Below, one piece after another: positions 53,101 through 61,722 of a stretch of DNA of 64,000 bases. Both the position numbers and the translations under genes were made by a program. Every line of letters begins with the position of its first letter. Position 1 is the first letter of the stretch. A model generated the notes under the pieces. It made no database searches and had not been told where the DNA came from. It worked only from the letters and a program-made list of their open reading frames with translations. The stretch comes from an uncultured Oscillospiraceae bacterium. Lineage in GTDB: Bacteria; Bacillota; Clostridia; Oscillospirales; Ruminococcaceae. The stretch spans positions 1 to 64,000 of the forward strand of contig CAKSKU010000015.1 in the NCBI GenBank assembly GCA_934465295.1, read 5' to 3'.

Positions 53101-53812
53101 AATTTTCGGACCCCGTGAGGGCGAGTACGGAACGGGTCTTACTTCGTTGATCGAAACAAAGGCTTGGGAAAAGGAAGAACAGCTCGGAAGCCAATTCCTC
53201 ACCTCGCTCCATTATGCATACAGCCGCAAGATGCACGGCGGCGATACAGCCGACCTTTACGAGCAGAATCTTAAAAGCGTTGAGATAGTTTCACAGGTTC
53301 GTGACAACAACGAATATGAGATGACCGACCTCGATCACTACTATGAATTTTTCGGCGGCTTGGCGAAGTCGGTCGAAATGGTAAAGGGCAGAAAAGCCGT
53401 AATGTTCGTCACCGATACAACGGGCGCAGTTCCCATAACGGAATCGGCGGAAAAAGCCGTTGCAAAGGGCATACGCACGAGGGTTCTCAACCCGAAGTGG
53501 ATAGACGGAATGTTGGCGCATAAATATCACGGTGCGCAGAAGATTGCCGAACGCTTCGAGAACGTTATGGGACTTGCGGCAACTACGGGCGCAGTCGAGC
53601 AGTGGGTCTACAACGACCTCTGCGAAAAATATGCGCAGGACGAAGAGATGCGCCGCCGAATGGCTGAAAATAATCCTTACGCTTATATGGATATCCTCGA
53701 GCAGATGGAGGAATACAGCCGCCGAGGCTATTGGAATGCGACAGAAGAACAGCTTGAAGCGATACGCAAGGCTTATCTTGAAACAGAAAATACGATCGAA
53801 GGTGAAAGCTGA
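50132..53812 (+). CDS. cobN: CobN-like cobaltochelatase large subunit
   Basis: A 1226-residue protein of the CobN/BchH family, the size expected for the porphyrin- and metal-binding subunit of ATP-dependent chelatases. Typical segments are HVGTHGTLEFLKGKECGMS, PPHHQYIAFY, WGLETSRTHGETIGQIMGYLG and INICGFFRDLFPNLI. It works with AAA and VWA partners, which are encoded directly downstream (1-base and 4-base overlaps). In the aerobic route CobN acts on hydrogenobyrinate a,c-diamide; here all pathway genes are of the anaerobic type, so its true substrate is uncertain. It may be an alternative cobalt-insertion route. Confidence 0.9.
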   Translation: MKFTFITVSAPSVKCLMKAAREVQKLEPELLDLRLYYAVTDYGKEKTARLISDIKTSDMVFVDLMGSPVETIKAVYEGLKECKGDIIPYGNSAREYMKLGSFSTASMKASGGKKPDMAAMKKMQSMAEAMGKIMPGKMRDMRNYSLICKYFYVADYTNILNMLYLILREYGGAKKLPKPSEPREVPAASVCRAKDMKYYGSYDEFSADFPFDEGKPVIALLYYGHIYPMDYSGAVGEIAERLQKSANVLPVAVSGMDSINDGTLKKLLTEFLPKQPELIMNCMSFRLSAGPMGGNISAGTDMLKELNVPYLHPFFMSRRTEKEWLDSVQGNTPSETLISVMLPEQDGAVLTLPVGAKTEPVYDEEFDVTSDEIKIIGERLEALADRAEKFISLRRKANSEKKIAIICYNYPPGEANVFGGAFLDTFQSVSSMLSLLKNSGYTSEDVSAEKLMSDFINGGTVNSGKYFDNGNMPKYPLSDYKKFLNGFADKEAVINAWGEPSGEIMTDENGDFLIPAATYGNILVGLQPSRGVHEDTDKLYHDKSIPPHHQYIAFYKYLHDKFGADAVIHVGTHGTLEFLKGKECGMSGMCYPDILMGDMPHFYLYYCGNPSEATIAKRRSHASLIGYQPPVFVQSGLYGEYAELSAMLDEYHHQLSFSESAASEVKQNIVTLAEKLNLPTELEELESELYRLNSSLIPKGLHIFGQDYSDEEALCYVRELLKKPHDDVPSLNEAAAEELGEDLAQAEESGGEKLRRINVLAEKYFDENLSAENVPEKLRTAIGFGRKKYNEIKHNAENEQLLNALSGGYIPAKAAGDIYRSPEVLPSGYNLYQFDQRFVPTLTAYQRGVRTAENTIKTYFNEYGAYPNSTAVILWGLETSRTHGETIGQIMGYLGARLAKGNSAWNPKYELIPIEELGRPRIDVTINICGFFRDLFPNLIDNLDDLLHLVNEADETPEQNYMKANSAKLYSYLLDKGYDEEEAASLSVTRIFGPREGEYGTGLTSLIETKAWEKEEQLGSQFLTSLHYAYSRKMHGGDTADLYEQNLKSVEIVSQVRDNNEYEMTDLDHYYEFFGGLAKSVEMVKGRKAVMFVTDTTGAVPITESAEKAVAKGIRTRVLNPKWIDGMLAHKYHGAQKIAERFENVMGLAATTGAVEQWVYNDLCEKYAQDEEMRRRMAENNPYAYMDILEQMEEYSRRGYWNATEEQLEAIRKAYLETENTIEGES

Positions 53813-54837
53813 TGGATAAAAAAGCATACTTCCCGTTCACGGCGATAGTCGGACAGGAAAAAATGAAGCGTGCGCTGATACTCAACCTTATCAACCCTGC
53901 ACTCGGCGGCGTTCTTATCAAGGGCGAAAAGGGAACGGCGAAGTCAACGGCTGTCCGTGCGCTGACCGAGGTTCTTCCGGAACGTGAAGAAGTCGAGAAC
54001 TGCCCGTTTTCCTGCGACCCGCACGACAGAAGCTGTCAGTGCGAAAGCTGCCGAAGCAAGGAGAATCTAACCGCTGTAAAAAGGCGAATGAGGGTAGTTG
54101 ACCTCCCCGTGAGTGCGACCGAGGACAGAGTTGTCGGAACGCTCGATATCGAGAGGGCGCTCAAAACGGGTGAAAAGCAATTTGAACCCGGTATCCTCGC
54201 CGAGGCCAACCGCAATATTCTTTACGTTGATGAAATAAATCTGCTTGACGATCACGTTGTCGATGTTATTCTCGACTCGGCGGCAATGGGCGTGAACACG
54301 GTCGAGCGTGAGGGCGTTTCATTCAGCCACCCTGCACGGTTCGTACTCGTCGGAACGATGAACCCCGAGGAGGGCGACCTTCGTCCTCAGCTGCTCGACC
54401 GCTTCGGTCTTGTTGTCGATGTCAAGGGCGAGACCGACATTGAAATGCGCACCGAGGTCGTAAAGCGTTATCTTGAATATGAGCTTGACCCCGAAGCTTT
54501 TCTTGAAAAACAGAGACCCGAGCAGGAAAAGCTTCGCAATAAAATAAGCGAAGCGCAGAAGCTTCTCCGAAACCTGACATACTCGGACGAAATACTTCGC
54601 CTTGCCGCAGAGATATCCGTTTCGCTCGGTGTTGACGGGCATCGTGCCGATATTTCGATGATAAAAACAGCCTGCACCAATGCGGCTTATGAGGGCAGAG
54701 ATCACGTTTCGGGCGAGGATATGAAGCTTGCGGCGGAGCTTGTTCTTCCGCACAGAATGAGGCGAAAGCCGTTCGAGGAACAGCGAATGGACATCACCGC
54801 CGTTTTTGAGATGATAGAAAGCCGTGAGGGAATATGA
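53812..54837 (+). CDS. ChlI/BchI-like AAA+ chelatase ATPase subunit
   Basis: A 341-residue AAA+ ATPase. Walker A GEKGTAKST near residue 40, Walker B ILYVDEINLL near residue 140, sensor region GTMNPEEGDLRPQLLDRF, and C-terminal helical lid. Between Walker A and B is a Cys cluster (NCPFSCDP...CQCESC, about 62-82), found in some cobaltochelatase-associated members and a possible metal or redox site. It should energise metal insertion by the CobN-like subunit. Start codon overlaps the cobN-like stop. Confidence 0.9.
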   Translation: MDKKAYFPFTAIVGQEKMKRALILNLINPALGGVLIKGEKGTAKSTAVRALTEVLPEREEVENCPFSCDPHDRSCQCESCRSKENLTAVKRRMRVVDLPVSATEDRVVGTLDIERALKTGEKQFEPGILAEANRNILYVDEINLLDDHVVDVILDSAAMGVNTVEREGVSFSHPARFVLVGTMNPEEGDLRPQLLDRFGLVVDVKGETDIEMRTEVVKRYLEYELDPEAFLEKQRPEQEKLRNKISEAQKLLRNLTYSDEILRLAAEISVSLGVDGHRADISMIKTACTNAAYEGRDHVSGEDMKLAAELVLPHRMRRKPFEEQRMDITAVFEMIESREGI

Positions 54838-56660
54838 CCCCGTACCCTTTTGCCGCAATAGTCGGGCAGGAAAGGCTGAAGCTTGCGCTGATCCTGAATT
54901 CGGTAGACCCTGCGGTCGGCGGCGTGCTTATTTCGGGCGAAAAAGGCACGGCAAAATCAACGGCTGTCCGTGCGCTGGCGGCTTTATCGGGGCGAAAAAC
55001 GGTCGAGATCCCGCTTAACGTCACCGAGGACAGACTTGTCGGAACGCTCGATCTCACCAATGCTGTAAACAGCGGCGAAAAACGCTTTGAAAAGGGACTT
55101 TTGTACGAAGCGGACGGAAATTTTCTCTATGTTGATGAAATAAATCTGCTCGGAACGCACATTTCGGGGATTCTTGCGGAAGTTATCGCCTCGCAGGAGA
55201 ATATCGTGAGCCGTGACGGGATAGGGTATCGCCACCCCTGCCGATGCATACCGATAGGCACGATGAACCCCGAAGAGGGAACGCTCCGACCGCAGCTGCT
55301 TGACAAATTCGGTCTGTTCGTGAACGTTTCGGGTGAGGACGATGTTGAACTTCGCACCGAGGTCATACGCCGCAGGCTCGAATATGAGCTTGACCCCGAA
55401 AGCTTCTGCAAAAAATTTCAGCCGCAGGAAGAAAAGCTTGCGCAGCAGATCTCCGATGCGAAAAAAAGGCTTGAAAAGCTTGATATTTCCGAGGAAATTC
55501 TGCGGCTCTGCGCACTCACGGCGAACAGCGCATTATGCGAGGGAAACCGATGCGAGATCATCCTCGCCGAAACGGCGAAAGCCTTGTGCGCTTGGCGAAA
55601 CGGTGAAAAGGTTTCCGCCGATGATGTTTCCGAAGCGGCAAAGTTCGTTCTTCCGCACCGAATGAGAAACGCTCCGCAGGAGGAAACCGTTCATCAGAAT
55701 ACGGAAACTTCCGACAGCGATAATTCACCCGAAAATACGGAGGATAGCCCTCAGACTGAAACCGAGCCGTCGCAGGATACCACCTCGCAGGAGGAAAATT
55801 CCACTGAGCAGAGCGAAAAAGCCGAAGCCGCAGGAGATGAACTTCCGCTTTCGGCGGAGGGGATAAAAACAGCCGCAGGCAAAAACGGCGGCAGCGGAAA
55901 ACGAAGCAAAACAATAGCGAACGAAAACAGCGGAAGATATGTCCGAAGCACAGTTCCGCACGGAAAATGCACCGATATTGCGGTCATTCCAACGCTCTGC
56001 AATGCCGCTTTGAATCAGCGTCAGCGAACGCCCGAAAACGGAATGAAGCTTTCGGTGCGCCCGTCCGATATCCGCAAAAAAATCCGTGAAAAGCGCACGG
56101 GTGCGACGATACTTTTTGTAGTCGATGCAAGCGGTTCAATGGGCGCAAAACGGCGTATGCGTGCGGTAAAAGGCGCAGTAAAAGGACTGCTCTCCGAGGC
56201 TTACAGAAAGCGTGACCGTGTGGGAGTTGTGGCGTTCCGCAGTGACGGCGCACAGACCCTGCTTAACATAACGGGTAGTCCCGAGCTTGCACGAAAGTGT
56301 ATGGACGAGCTTCCGACGGGCGGAAAAACTCCGCTTGCCGCAGGAATAGAGGCGGCGTGTGAACTGCTCCGTGCCGAGCGTATCAGAACGCCCGATGTGT
56401 TACAGTATCTTATCCTTATTTCGGACGGAAAAGCGAACGTTCCGCTGCACAGTGATGACCCGTTCGGGGACGCACTCGCAGCCGCCGAACAAGTCCGTTT
56501 ATCGGGCGTGGGCGCAATGGTCCTCGACACCGAGAACAGCTACATAAGGTTCGGCTTCGCCAAGCAGATAGCCGAGCGAATGGATGCACAGTACATAAGC
56601 CTTGACGAAGTAACAGGTTCGGTTGTCGAAGAAAACGTCCGAAACTTTATTAACGAATGA
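54834..56660 (+). CDS. ChlID-like chelatase subunit (AAA+ plus VWA domains)
   Basis: A 608-residue two-part subunit. An N-terminal AAA+ domain (about 1-280) has GEKGTAKST and FLYVDEINLL and is paralogous to the preceding gene but without its Cys cluster. A Glu/Ser/Thr-rich acidic linker (about 285-370) joins it to a VWA domain (about 420-608) with the MIDAS motif VVDASGSMG and the later Thr and Asp ligands. This corresponds to ChlD/BchD or CobT and should bridge the ATPase ring and CobN. The 4-base overlap with the ChlI-like gene supports equimolar production. Confidence 0.9.
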   Translation: MTPYPFAAIVGQERLKLALILNSVDPAVGGVLISGEKGTAKSTAVRALAALSGRKTVEIPLNVTEDRLVGTLDLTNAVNSGEKRFEKGLLYEADGNFLYVDEINLLGTHISGILAEVIASQENIVSRDGIGYRHPCRCIPIGTMNPEEGTLRPQLLDKFGLFVNVSGEDDVELRTEVIRRRLEYELDPESFCKKFQPQEEKLAQQISDAKKRLEKLDISEEILRLCALTANSALCEGNRCEIILAETAKALCAWRNGEKVSADDVSEAAKFVLPHRMRNAPQEETVHQNTETSDSDNSPENTEDSPQTETEPSQDTTSQEENSTEQSEKAEAAGDELPLSAEGIKTAAGKNGGSGKRSKTIANENSGRYVRSTVPHGKCTDIAVIPTLCNAALNQRQRTPENGMKLSVRPSDIRKKIREKRTGATILFVVDASGSMGAKRRMRAVKGAVKGLLSEAYRKRDRVGVVAFRSDGAQTLLNITGSPELARKCMDELPTGGKTPLAAGIEAACELLRAERIRTPDVLQYLILISDGKANVPLHSDDPFGDALAAAEQVRLSGVGAMVLDTENSYIRFGFAKQIAERMDAQYISLDEVTGSVVEENVRNFINE

Positions 56661-56706
56661 TCGCCGAAAGGCTTTCATATAAATTTATTTTTTGGAGGAA
56701 GAAAAA

Positions 56707-57339
56707 ATGAAAAAGAAAATTTTTGCTATCGCTGTACTCGCAGCAGTAATGTCAATGACAGCCTGCTCATCAGATCAGGACAGCACAACAACTGATACCG
56801 AAACAACAACACAGGCAGAGGTTCAGGCTGAGGACACTCAGGCAGAAGAAACAGAAGCGGCTGATGAAACCGAAGCAGAAACAGAAGCTGAAGCAGAAAC
56901 AGAAGCAGCAAGCGCAGCAGGCACAGACGTATTTACCGATGAAAACGGCGTTCTCACATACCTTGACACAGCTAACGCTCCTTTTGAGGGCGCAGGTCTT
57001 AAGATCACCGTTGACAAGGCTGCAAAGACTGTAAACTTCGTAAAGACCGACCTTGAAGGTGTAGAAACAGTTGAGTATTACACATTCGATCTCAACAGCA
57101 ACACAGTTGAGGAATACTACTTTGTTTCCATGATGGGAACAGGCTTCTACTATACCTTTGACCTTGCCGCAAACGAGATCGTAAAGGTTGAAGATTCCGA
57201 CCGCAACGACTCCACACAGAGCACAAAGGACAACGGCAGATACGACAGCGCAAACGACAGAATGAAGGGCGATGTTGAAGCTCTCCAAAATTATTTCACC
57301 GAAAACTATGGCGTTTCCATAGAAGATATGGTAAAATAA
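56707..57339 (+). CDS. Lipoprotein of unknown function inside the cobalamin operon
   Basis: A 210-residue predicted lipoprotein with lipobox MTAC (Cys20). A long Glu/Thr/Ala-rich spacer (about 24-70) is followed by a compact domain of about 140 residues, including GLKITVDKAAKTVNFV, VEYYTFDLNSNTVEEYYFVS and a C-terminal helix ending SIEDMVK. GGAGGA lies 7 bases before the ATG. It is the only unrecognised protein in an otherwise complete cobalamin operon and lies between the chelatase and cbiD. Surface binding of a corrinoid or of cobalt is an attractive idea, but no His/Cys-rich metal site is visible. Confidence 0.82.
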   Translation: MKKKIFAIAVLAAVMSMTACSSDQDSTTTDTETTTQAEVQAEDTQAEETEAADETEAETEAEAETEAASAAGTDVFTDENGVLTYLDTANAPFEGAGLKITVDKAAKTVNFVKTDLEGVETVEYYTFDLNSNTVEEYYFVSMMGTGFYYTFDLAANEIVKVEDSDRNDSTQSTKDNGRYDSANDRMKGDVEALQNYFTENYGVSIEDMVK

Positions 57340-57342
57340 GCT

Positions 57343-58482
57343 ATGGCTGAACAGTATATTTACCGCAGCGGACAAAAGCTCCGCTGTGGATATACAACAG
57401 GTTCGTGCGCCGCAGCTGCATCGGGTGCGGCTGCGGGAATGCTTATAAGCGGCGAAATATCGGAATTTTCGGAGATAATGACCCCAAAGGGAGTTCTGTT
57501 AAAACCGGAAGTTCTTGATGCCGAAATATGCACGGACTATGCGAAATGTGCGATAAAAAAAGACAGCGGCGACGATCCCGATATCACGAACGGGATACTC
57601 GTTTATGCAAAGGTCAGCCGAATTCCGCACGGTGTTGAGATAGTCGGCGGCGAGGGCATCGGAAAGGTCACAAAAGCAGGACTTGACCAGCCGATAGGCG
57701 AAGCTGCGATAAACTCCGTTCCACGGAAAATGATAGCGGCGGCGGTGAACAAAGCCGCAGAAATGCACGACTATCACGGCGGTTTTCGCATAGAAATTTC
57801 CGTCCCAAACGGCGAAGAAATTGCGAAAAAGACATATAACCCACGAATGGGCATCGAGGGCGGCATTTCGATAATCGGAACGAGCGGTATCGTTGAGCCG
57901 ATGAGCAATTCCGCACTCATCGACACGATACGTCTTGAAGAGCGAATGAGAAAAGCTGAGGGACACAATGCACTTCTGCTGACGCTCGGAAATTACAGCG
58001 AAAATTTCATTCAGAAGTCAATGCCGTTTGCGCTTGAAAAGAGCGTGAAATGCAGTAATTTCATCGGCGAAGCGATAGAGGCGGCACTCGAATACGGCTT
58101 TGAAAATATCCTTATCATCGGTCATATCGGAAAGCTCGTTAAGCTCGGTGCAGGAATTATGAACACACATTCTGCGCAGGCTGACGGCCGAATGGACGTG
58201 CTTGTGACCTGCGGAGTGCTTGCCGGAGCGGAGAGCGAAGCTTTGAGAAATATACCCGAATGTGCAACGGTCGATGCGGCGCTCGACATTCTTAAGGAAC
58301 ACGGATATATGGAAAAAACGCTTGATATCCTTGCAAAAAGAGCGGAATATTATCTTGATGCAAAAGTGAAAAATGCTGTAAAGATCGGTGCTGTGATGTT
58401 CTCGGACAAGCACGGGATAACGGTCGAAACCTCCCGTGCCTGCGAGCTTATCGGAATAATTTCGGAGGAATACAATGGTTGA
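57343..58482 (+). CDS. cbiD: Cobalt-precorrin-5B (C1)-methyltransferase CbiD
   Basis: A 379-residue protein of the CbiD family, which has no Rossmann-type methyltransferase fold. The diagnostic N terminus LRCGYTTGSCAAAA is present, followed by GEAAINSVPRKMI and a GHIGKLVKLGAGIMNTHS segment in the C-terminal half. It methylates C1 of the corrin ring in the anaerobic pathway. It lies 3 bases after the lipoprotein gene and overlaps cbiF by 8 bases. Confidence 0.94.
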   Translation: MAEQYIYRSGQKLRCGYTTGSCAAAASGAAAGMLISGEISEFSEIMTPKGVLLKPEVLDAEICTDYAKCAIKKDSGDDPDITNGILVYAKVSRIPHGVEIVGGEGIGKVTKAGLDQPIGEAAINSVPRKMIAAAVNKAAEMHDYHGGFRIEISVPNGEEIAKKTYNPRMGIEGGISIIGTSGIVEPMSNSALIDTIRLEERMRKAEGHNALLLTLGNYSENFIQKSMPFALEKSVKCSNFIGEAIEAALEYGFENILIIGHIGKLVKLGAGIMNTHSAQADGRMDVLVTCGVLAGAESEALRNIPECATVDAALDILKEHGYMEKTLDILAKRAEYYLDAKVKNAVKIGAVMFSDKHGITVETSRACELIGIISEEYNG

Positions 58483-59230
58483 TTTTGTCGGAGCAGGCTG
58501 CGGCGCGGCTGACCTTATAACCGTAAGGGGGAAGAAGCTTATCGAAAATGCGGACGTTTTGATCTATGCAGGCTCGCTCGTCAATCCAGAACTGACGGAA
58601 TATGCAAAGGACAGCTGTGAAATTTACAACAGCGCATATATGACTTTGGACGAAGTTATCGGCGTGATGAAGAAAGCCGAAGCCGAGGGCAAAAACACCG
58701 TTCGGCTTCACACGGGCGACCCGTCACTTTTCGGCGCAATTCGTGAACAGACGGACAGACTGGACGAACTCGGGATAGCATATCGAATCTGCCCCGGAGT
58801 AAGCTCATTCTGCGGCGCAGCGGCAGTGCTCAAAGCTGAGTACACTCTGCCCGAGGTGTCACAGTCGGTCATAATCACACGAATGGCAGGGCGAACACCA
58901 GTCCCCGAAAAGGAGAGCCTTGAAAGCCTTGCATCGCACGGTGCTTCAATGGTTATCTTCCTGAGTGCAGGAATGACCGCCGAGGTCTCAGAGCGGCTTC
59001 AAATGGGCGGCTGCACGGCGGAAACACCTGCCGCTCTTGTCTACAAAGCAACGTGGGCAGATGAAAAGGTCTGCCGCTGTACGGTCGGAACGCTCGCCGA
59101 AACAGCCGAGAAAAACGGTATAAATAAGACTGCCCTCATTGTTGTCGGAGATTTTCTCGGCGAGAACCGCCACCTTTCAAAGCTCTATGACCCAAGCTTT
59201 GAAACGGGTTACAGAAAGGCGAAAAAATGA
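58475..59230 (+). CDS. cbiF: Cobalt-precorrin-4 (C11)-methyltransferase CbiF
   Basis: A 251-residue SAM-dependent tetrapyrrole methylase. It starts VDFVGAGCGAADLITVRGKKL, with the glycine-rich GAGCG loop, the HTGDPSLFGAIREQ signature and PGVSSFCGAAAVL typical of CbiF/CobM. It methylates C11. The stop overlaps the cbiG start by 4 bases. Confidence 0.93.
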   Translation: MVDFVGAGCGAADLITVRGKKLIENADVLIYAGSLVNPELTEYAKDSCEIYNSAYMTLDEVIGVMKKAEAEGKNTVRLHTGDPSLFGAIREQTDRLDELGIAYRICPGVSSFCGAAAVLKAEYTLPEVSQSVIITRMAGRTPVPEKESLESLASHGASMVIFLSAGMTAEVSERLQMGGCTAETPAALVYKATWADEKVCRCTVGTLAETAEKNGINKTALIVVGDFLGENRHLSKLYDPSFETGYRKAKK

Positions 59231-60261
59231 GAACCGCTGTTTTTTCTTTCACGGAAAAAGGACGGATTTTGTCGCAGAAAATTGCGGATTTTTTGAACGA
59301 AACATACACCGTCGAACGCTTCTGTTTTCATTCACACACCGATGAAAAATCGCAAAGCTTCGATGATGTTTATGCACTTTCGGCAAAGCTTTTCAATGCC
59401 TGTGATGCACTTATTTTTGTTTGCGCAAGCGGAATTGCCGTCCGTGCGATAGCTCCGCATATAAGATCGAAAGCAAGCGACCCTGCCGTTATCGCCATTG
59501 ATGACTGCGGAAAATTCGTTATACCGCTTCTGTCGGGACACATCGGCGGAGCGAATCGGCTTGCGCAGCTTATCGCAGAAAATATCGGCGCAGTTCCCGT
59601 GATAACAACGGCTACGGACGTTGGGGGACGATTTTCTCCCGACAGCTTTGCAAAGGCGAACGGGCTTGTTATCACCGACTTGGACGCATCAAAAAGGATA
59701 GCTTCGGCTGTTCTTGACGGCGAAAAGATCGGACTTCTGAGCGAATACCCGTGTGAAAATATCCCACCCGAAATCAGCTTAGACAAAGCTTGCAAGATCG
59801 GAATTTATATCGGTACTGACGATGCAAAAAAGCCGTTTGAAACGACGCTTTTTCTCCCACCGAAAAATATCGTTGTCGGCATCGGCTGCAAAAGAGGAAC
59901 ATCGTGCGAAATGATCGAAGCGCACGTTACGGCTTGCTTTGAAGCTGCAAGAATTTCGGAAGAAAGACTTTGTGCGGCGGCAACGATAGATATAAAATCC
60001 GATGAAAAGGGGCTTCTTGAATTTTGCCGAAAGCGAAAAATAAGACTTCTGACCTATTCGGCAGAGGAGCTTATGAGTGTGAACGGTGAATTTGAAAGCT
60101 CGGATTTTGTGCTGAAAACAACGGGGACGGACAATGTCTGCGAGCGGAGCGCTGTTCGTTCGGGAGCAAAGCTCATCCTGCCGAAAACTGCGGAAAACGG
60201 CGTAACTGCGGCACTCGGCGAGCTTCCCGTGAGCATAGATTTTGAAAGGAAAATGTTATGA
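59227..60261 (+). CDS. cbiG: Cobalt-precorrin-5A hydrolase CbiG
   Basis: A 344-residue CbiG protein that opens the delta-lactone of cobalt-precorrin-5A and releases acetaldehyde, enabling ring contraction. Motifs: FVCASGIAVRAIAPHIRSK, IPLLSGHIGGANRLA, TTATDVGGRFSPDSFA, and a C-terminal domain with VVGIGCKRGTSCEMIE. Length matches the full two-domain family form. It is coupled by 4-base overlaps to both neighbours. Confidence 0.94.
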   Translation: MRTAVFSFTEKGRILSQKIADFLNETYTVERFCFHSHTDEKSQSFDDVYALSAKLFNACDALIFVCASGIAVRAIAPHIRSKASDPAVIAIDDCGKFVIPLLSGHIGGANRLAQLIAENIGAVPVITTATDVGGRFSPDSFAKANGLVITDLDASKRIASAVLDGEKIGLLSEYPCENIPPEISLDKACKIGIYIGTDDAKKPFETTLFLPPKNIVVGIGCKRGTSCEMIEAHVTACFEAARISEERLCAAATIDIKSDEKGLLEFCRKRKIRLLTYSAEELMSVNGEFESSDFVLKTTGTDNVCERSAVRSGAKLILPKTAENGVTAALGELPVSIDFERKML

Positions 60262-60983
60262 AGCTTTATGTTGTTGGGTTCGGCTGCGGCAGCTTCGGCG
60301 GTATGACCGAGGAGGCTCGTCAGGCGATAGAAAGCAGTGATCTGATAGTCGGCTACAAGGTCTATACCGAGCTTTTGAAGCAGTATTTTCCGCAGAAAGA
60401 TTATTTTTTTACGGGAATGAGGCAGGAAAAAGAGCGTGTTCTGTATGCCCTTGAACAAGCGGCGAGCGGCAGAACAGTTTCGCTTGTTTGCAGCGGAGAC
60501 AGCGAGGTCTACGGTATGGCAGGACTTGCTTATGAGCTTTCGGCGAGGTTTCCGCAGGCTGATATCCGGACGGTCGCAGGTCTGACTGCGGCACTCAGCG
60601 GCGGTGCATTGCTCGGCGCACCGCTTACGCACGATTTTGCGGTGATAAGTCTGTCCGACCTGCTTACTCCTGTCGAAAAGATAGCGTTGAGATTGGAGTG
60701 TGCCGCCAAAGCGGATTTTGTCATTGCGCTCTATAATCCGTCGTCGAAACAGCGCCCCGATCATCTTAAAAAAGCCTGTGAAATTGTCCTCAAATTTCGC
60801 TCACCCGAAACCGTCTGCGGCTATGCTAAAAACATCGGCAGAGACGGCGAAGAATACGGCGTTATGACGCTTTCGGAGCTTGCGGATTTTGAAGCGGATA
60901 TGTTCACAACGGTTTTCATCGGCAACAGTCGGACGAAGATCATAAACGGAAAAATGGTAACACCGAGGGGATACGATGTGTAA
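60258..60983 (+). CDS. cbiH: Cobalt-precorrin-3 (C17)-methyltransferase CbiH
   Basis: A 241-residue tetrapyrrole methylase. The N-terminal YVVGFGCGSFGGMTEEARQA and the SLVCSGDSEVYGMAGLAYEL signature, then LGAPLTHDFAVISLSDLLTP and ALYNPSSKQRPDHL, are typical of CbiH/CobJ ring-contraction methylases. It methylates C17 and promotes ring contraction. It overlaps cbiG by 4 bases and cbiJ by 8. Confidence 0.93.
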   Translation: MKLYVVGFGCGSFGGMTEEARQAIESSDLIVGYKVYTELLKQYFPQKDYFFTGMRQEKERVLYALEQAASGRTVSLVCSGDSEVYGMAGLAYELSARFPQADIRTVAGLTAALSGGALLGAPLTHDFAVISLSDLLTPVEKIALRLECAAKADFVIALYNPSSKQRPDHLKKACEIVLKFRSPETVCGYAKNIGRDGEEYGVMTLSELADFEADMFTTVFIGNSRTKIINGKMVTPRGYDV

Positions 60984-61722
60984 GATTCTGATATTCGGCG
61001 GAACGACCGAGGGGCGGCTTCTTGCGGAATTTTGTGCCAAAAATAAAATCTGCGCCGATGTTTCCGTAACGACCGATTACGGTGCAGAGCTTCTTCCCGA
61101 AAGCGGCTTCATAAATGTGCTGAACGGAAAGCTTGACGAAGCGGAAATTTCCGCACTCATAAAAAGTCACGGCTATCAAACCGTAATTGATGCAACTCAC
61201 CCTTATGCGACCGCCGCAACGGAAAATATCAAAGCCGCCTGCGCCGAAACGGGCAGAAAATATTGCAGGCTTATCCGTGAGAAAAGCGCCAATATTTCGG
61301 GCAGGACTTTCACCGATATGAACGGGCTTATCCGATATCTCAACGGCAGCGAAAAGCGCATTTTAAGCACCCTCGGCAGTAAGGAGCTTCCTGCGCTGAC
61401 AAAAGTGAAAAACTATCGTGAGCGAATTTGTGTGAGAGTTCTGCCGGCAGAGGGGATAGAGGAACATTGCCGCTCGCTTGGATTTGCGCATATCATAGTC
61501 GGGAAAGGTCCTTTTTCCGAGGAAGAAAATATTGAACACATACGTCAAAGCGGTGCGGAAATTCTCGTCACAAAGGAGAGCGGAGCGGCAGGAGGTTTTC
61601 CCGAGAAAGCGTCTGCGGCTAAAAAATGCGGTGCTGAATTTGCGGTTCTGCTTCGTCCTGCGGAAACGGGGAACACGCTCTTGGAAACGGAAAAAATTCT
61701 TTTGGAGAAAAAACAATGGTAA
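60976..61722 (+). CDS. cbiJ: Cobalt-precorrin-6A reductase CbiJ
   Basis: A 248-residue reductase of the CbiJ/CobK family. It has the N-terminal nucleotide-binding loop ILIFGGTTEGRLLAEF, the VIDATHPYATAATENI signature, and the late KGPFSEEENIEHIRQ and LVTKESGAAGGFPEK segments. It reduces cobalt-precorrin-6A with NAD(P)H. It overlaps cbiET by 7 bases. Confidence 0.93.
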   Translation: MCKILIFGGTTEGRLLAEFCAKNKICADVSVTTDYGAELLPESGFINVLNGKLDEAEISALIKSHGYQTVIDATHPYATAATENIKAACAETGRKYCRLIREKSANISGRTFTDMNGLIRYLNGSEKRILSTLGSKELPALTKVKNYRERICVRVLPAEGIEEHCRSLGFAHIIVGKGPFSEEENIEHIRQSGAEILVTKESGAAGGFPEKASAAKKCGAEFAVLLRPAETGNTLLETEKILLEKKQW

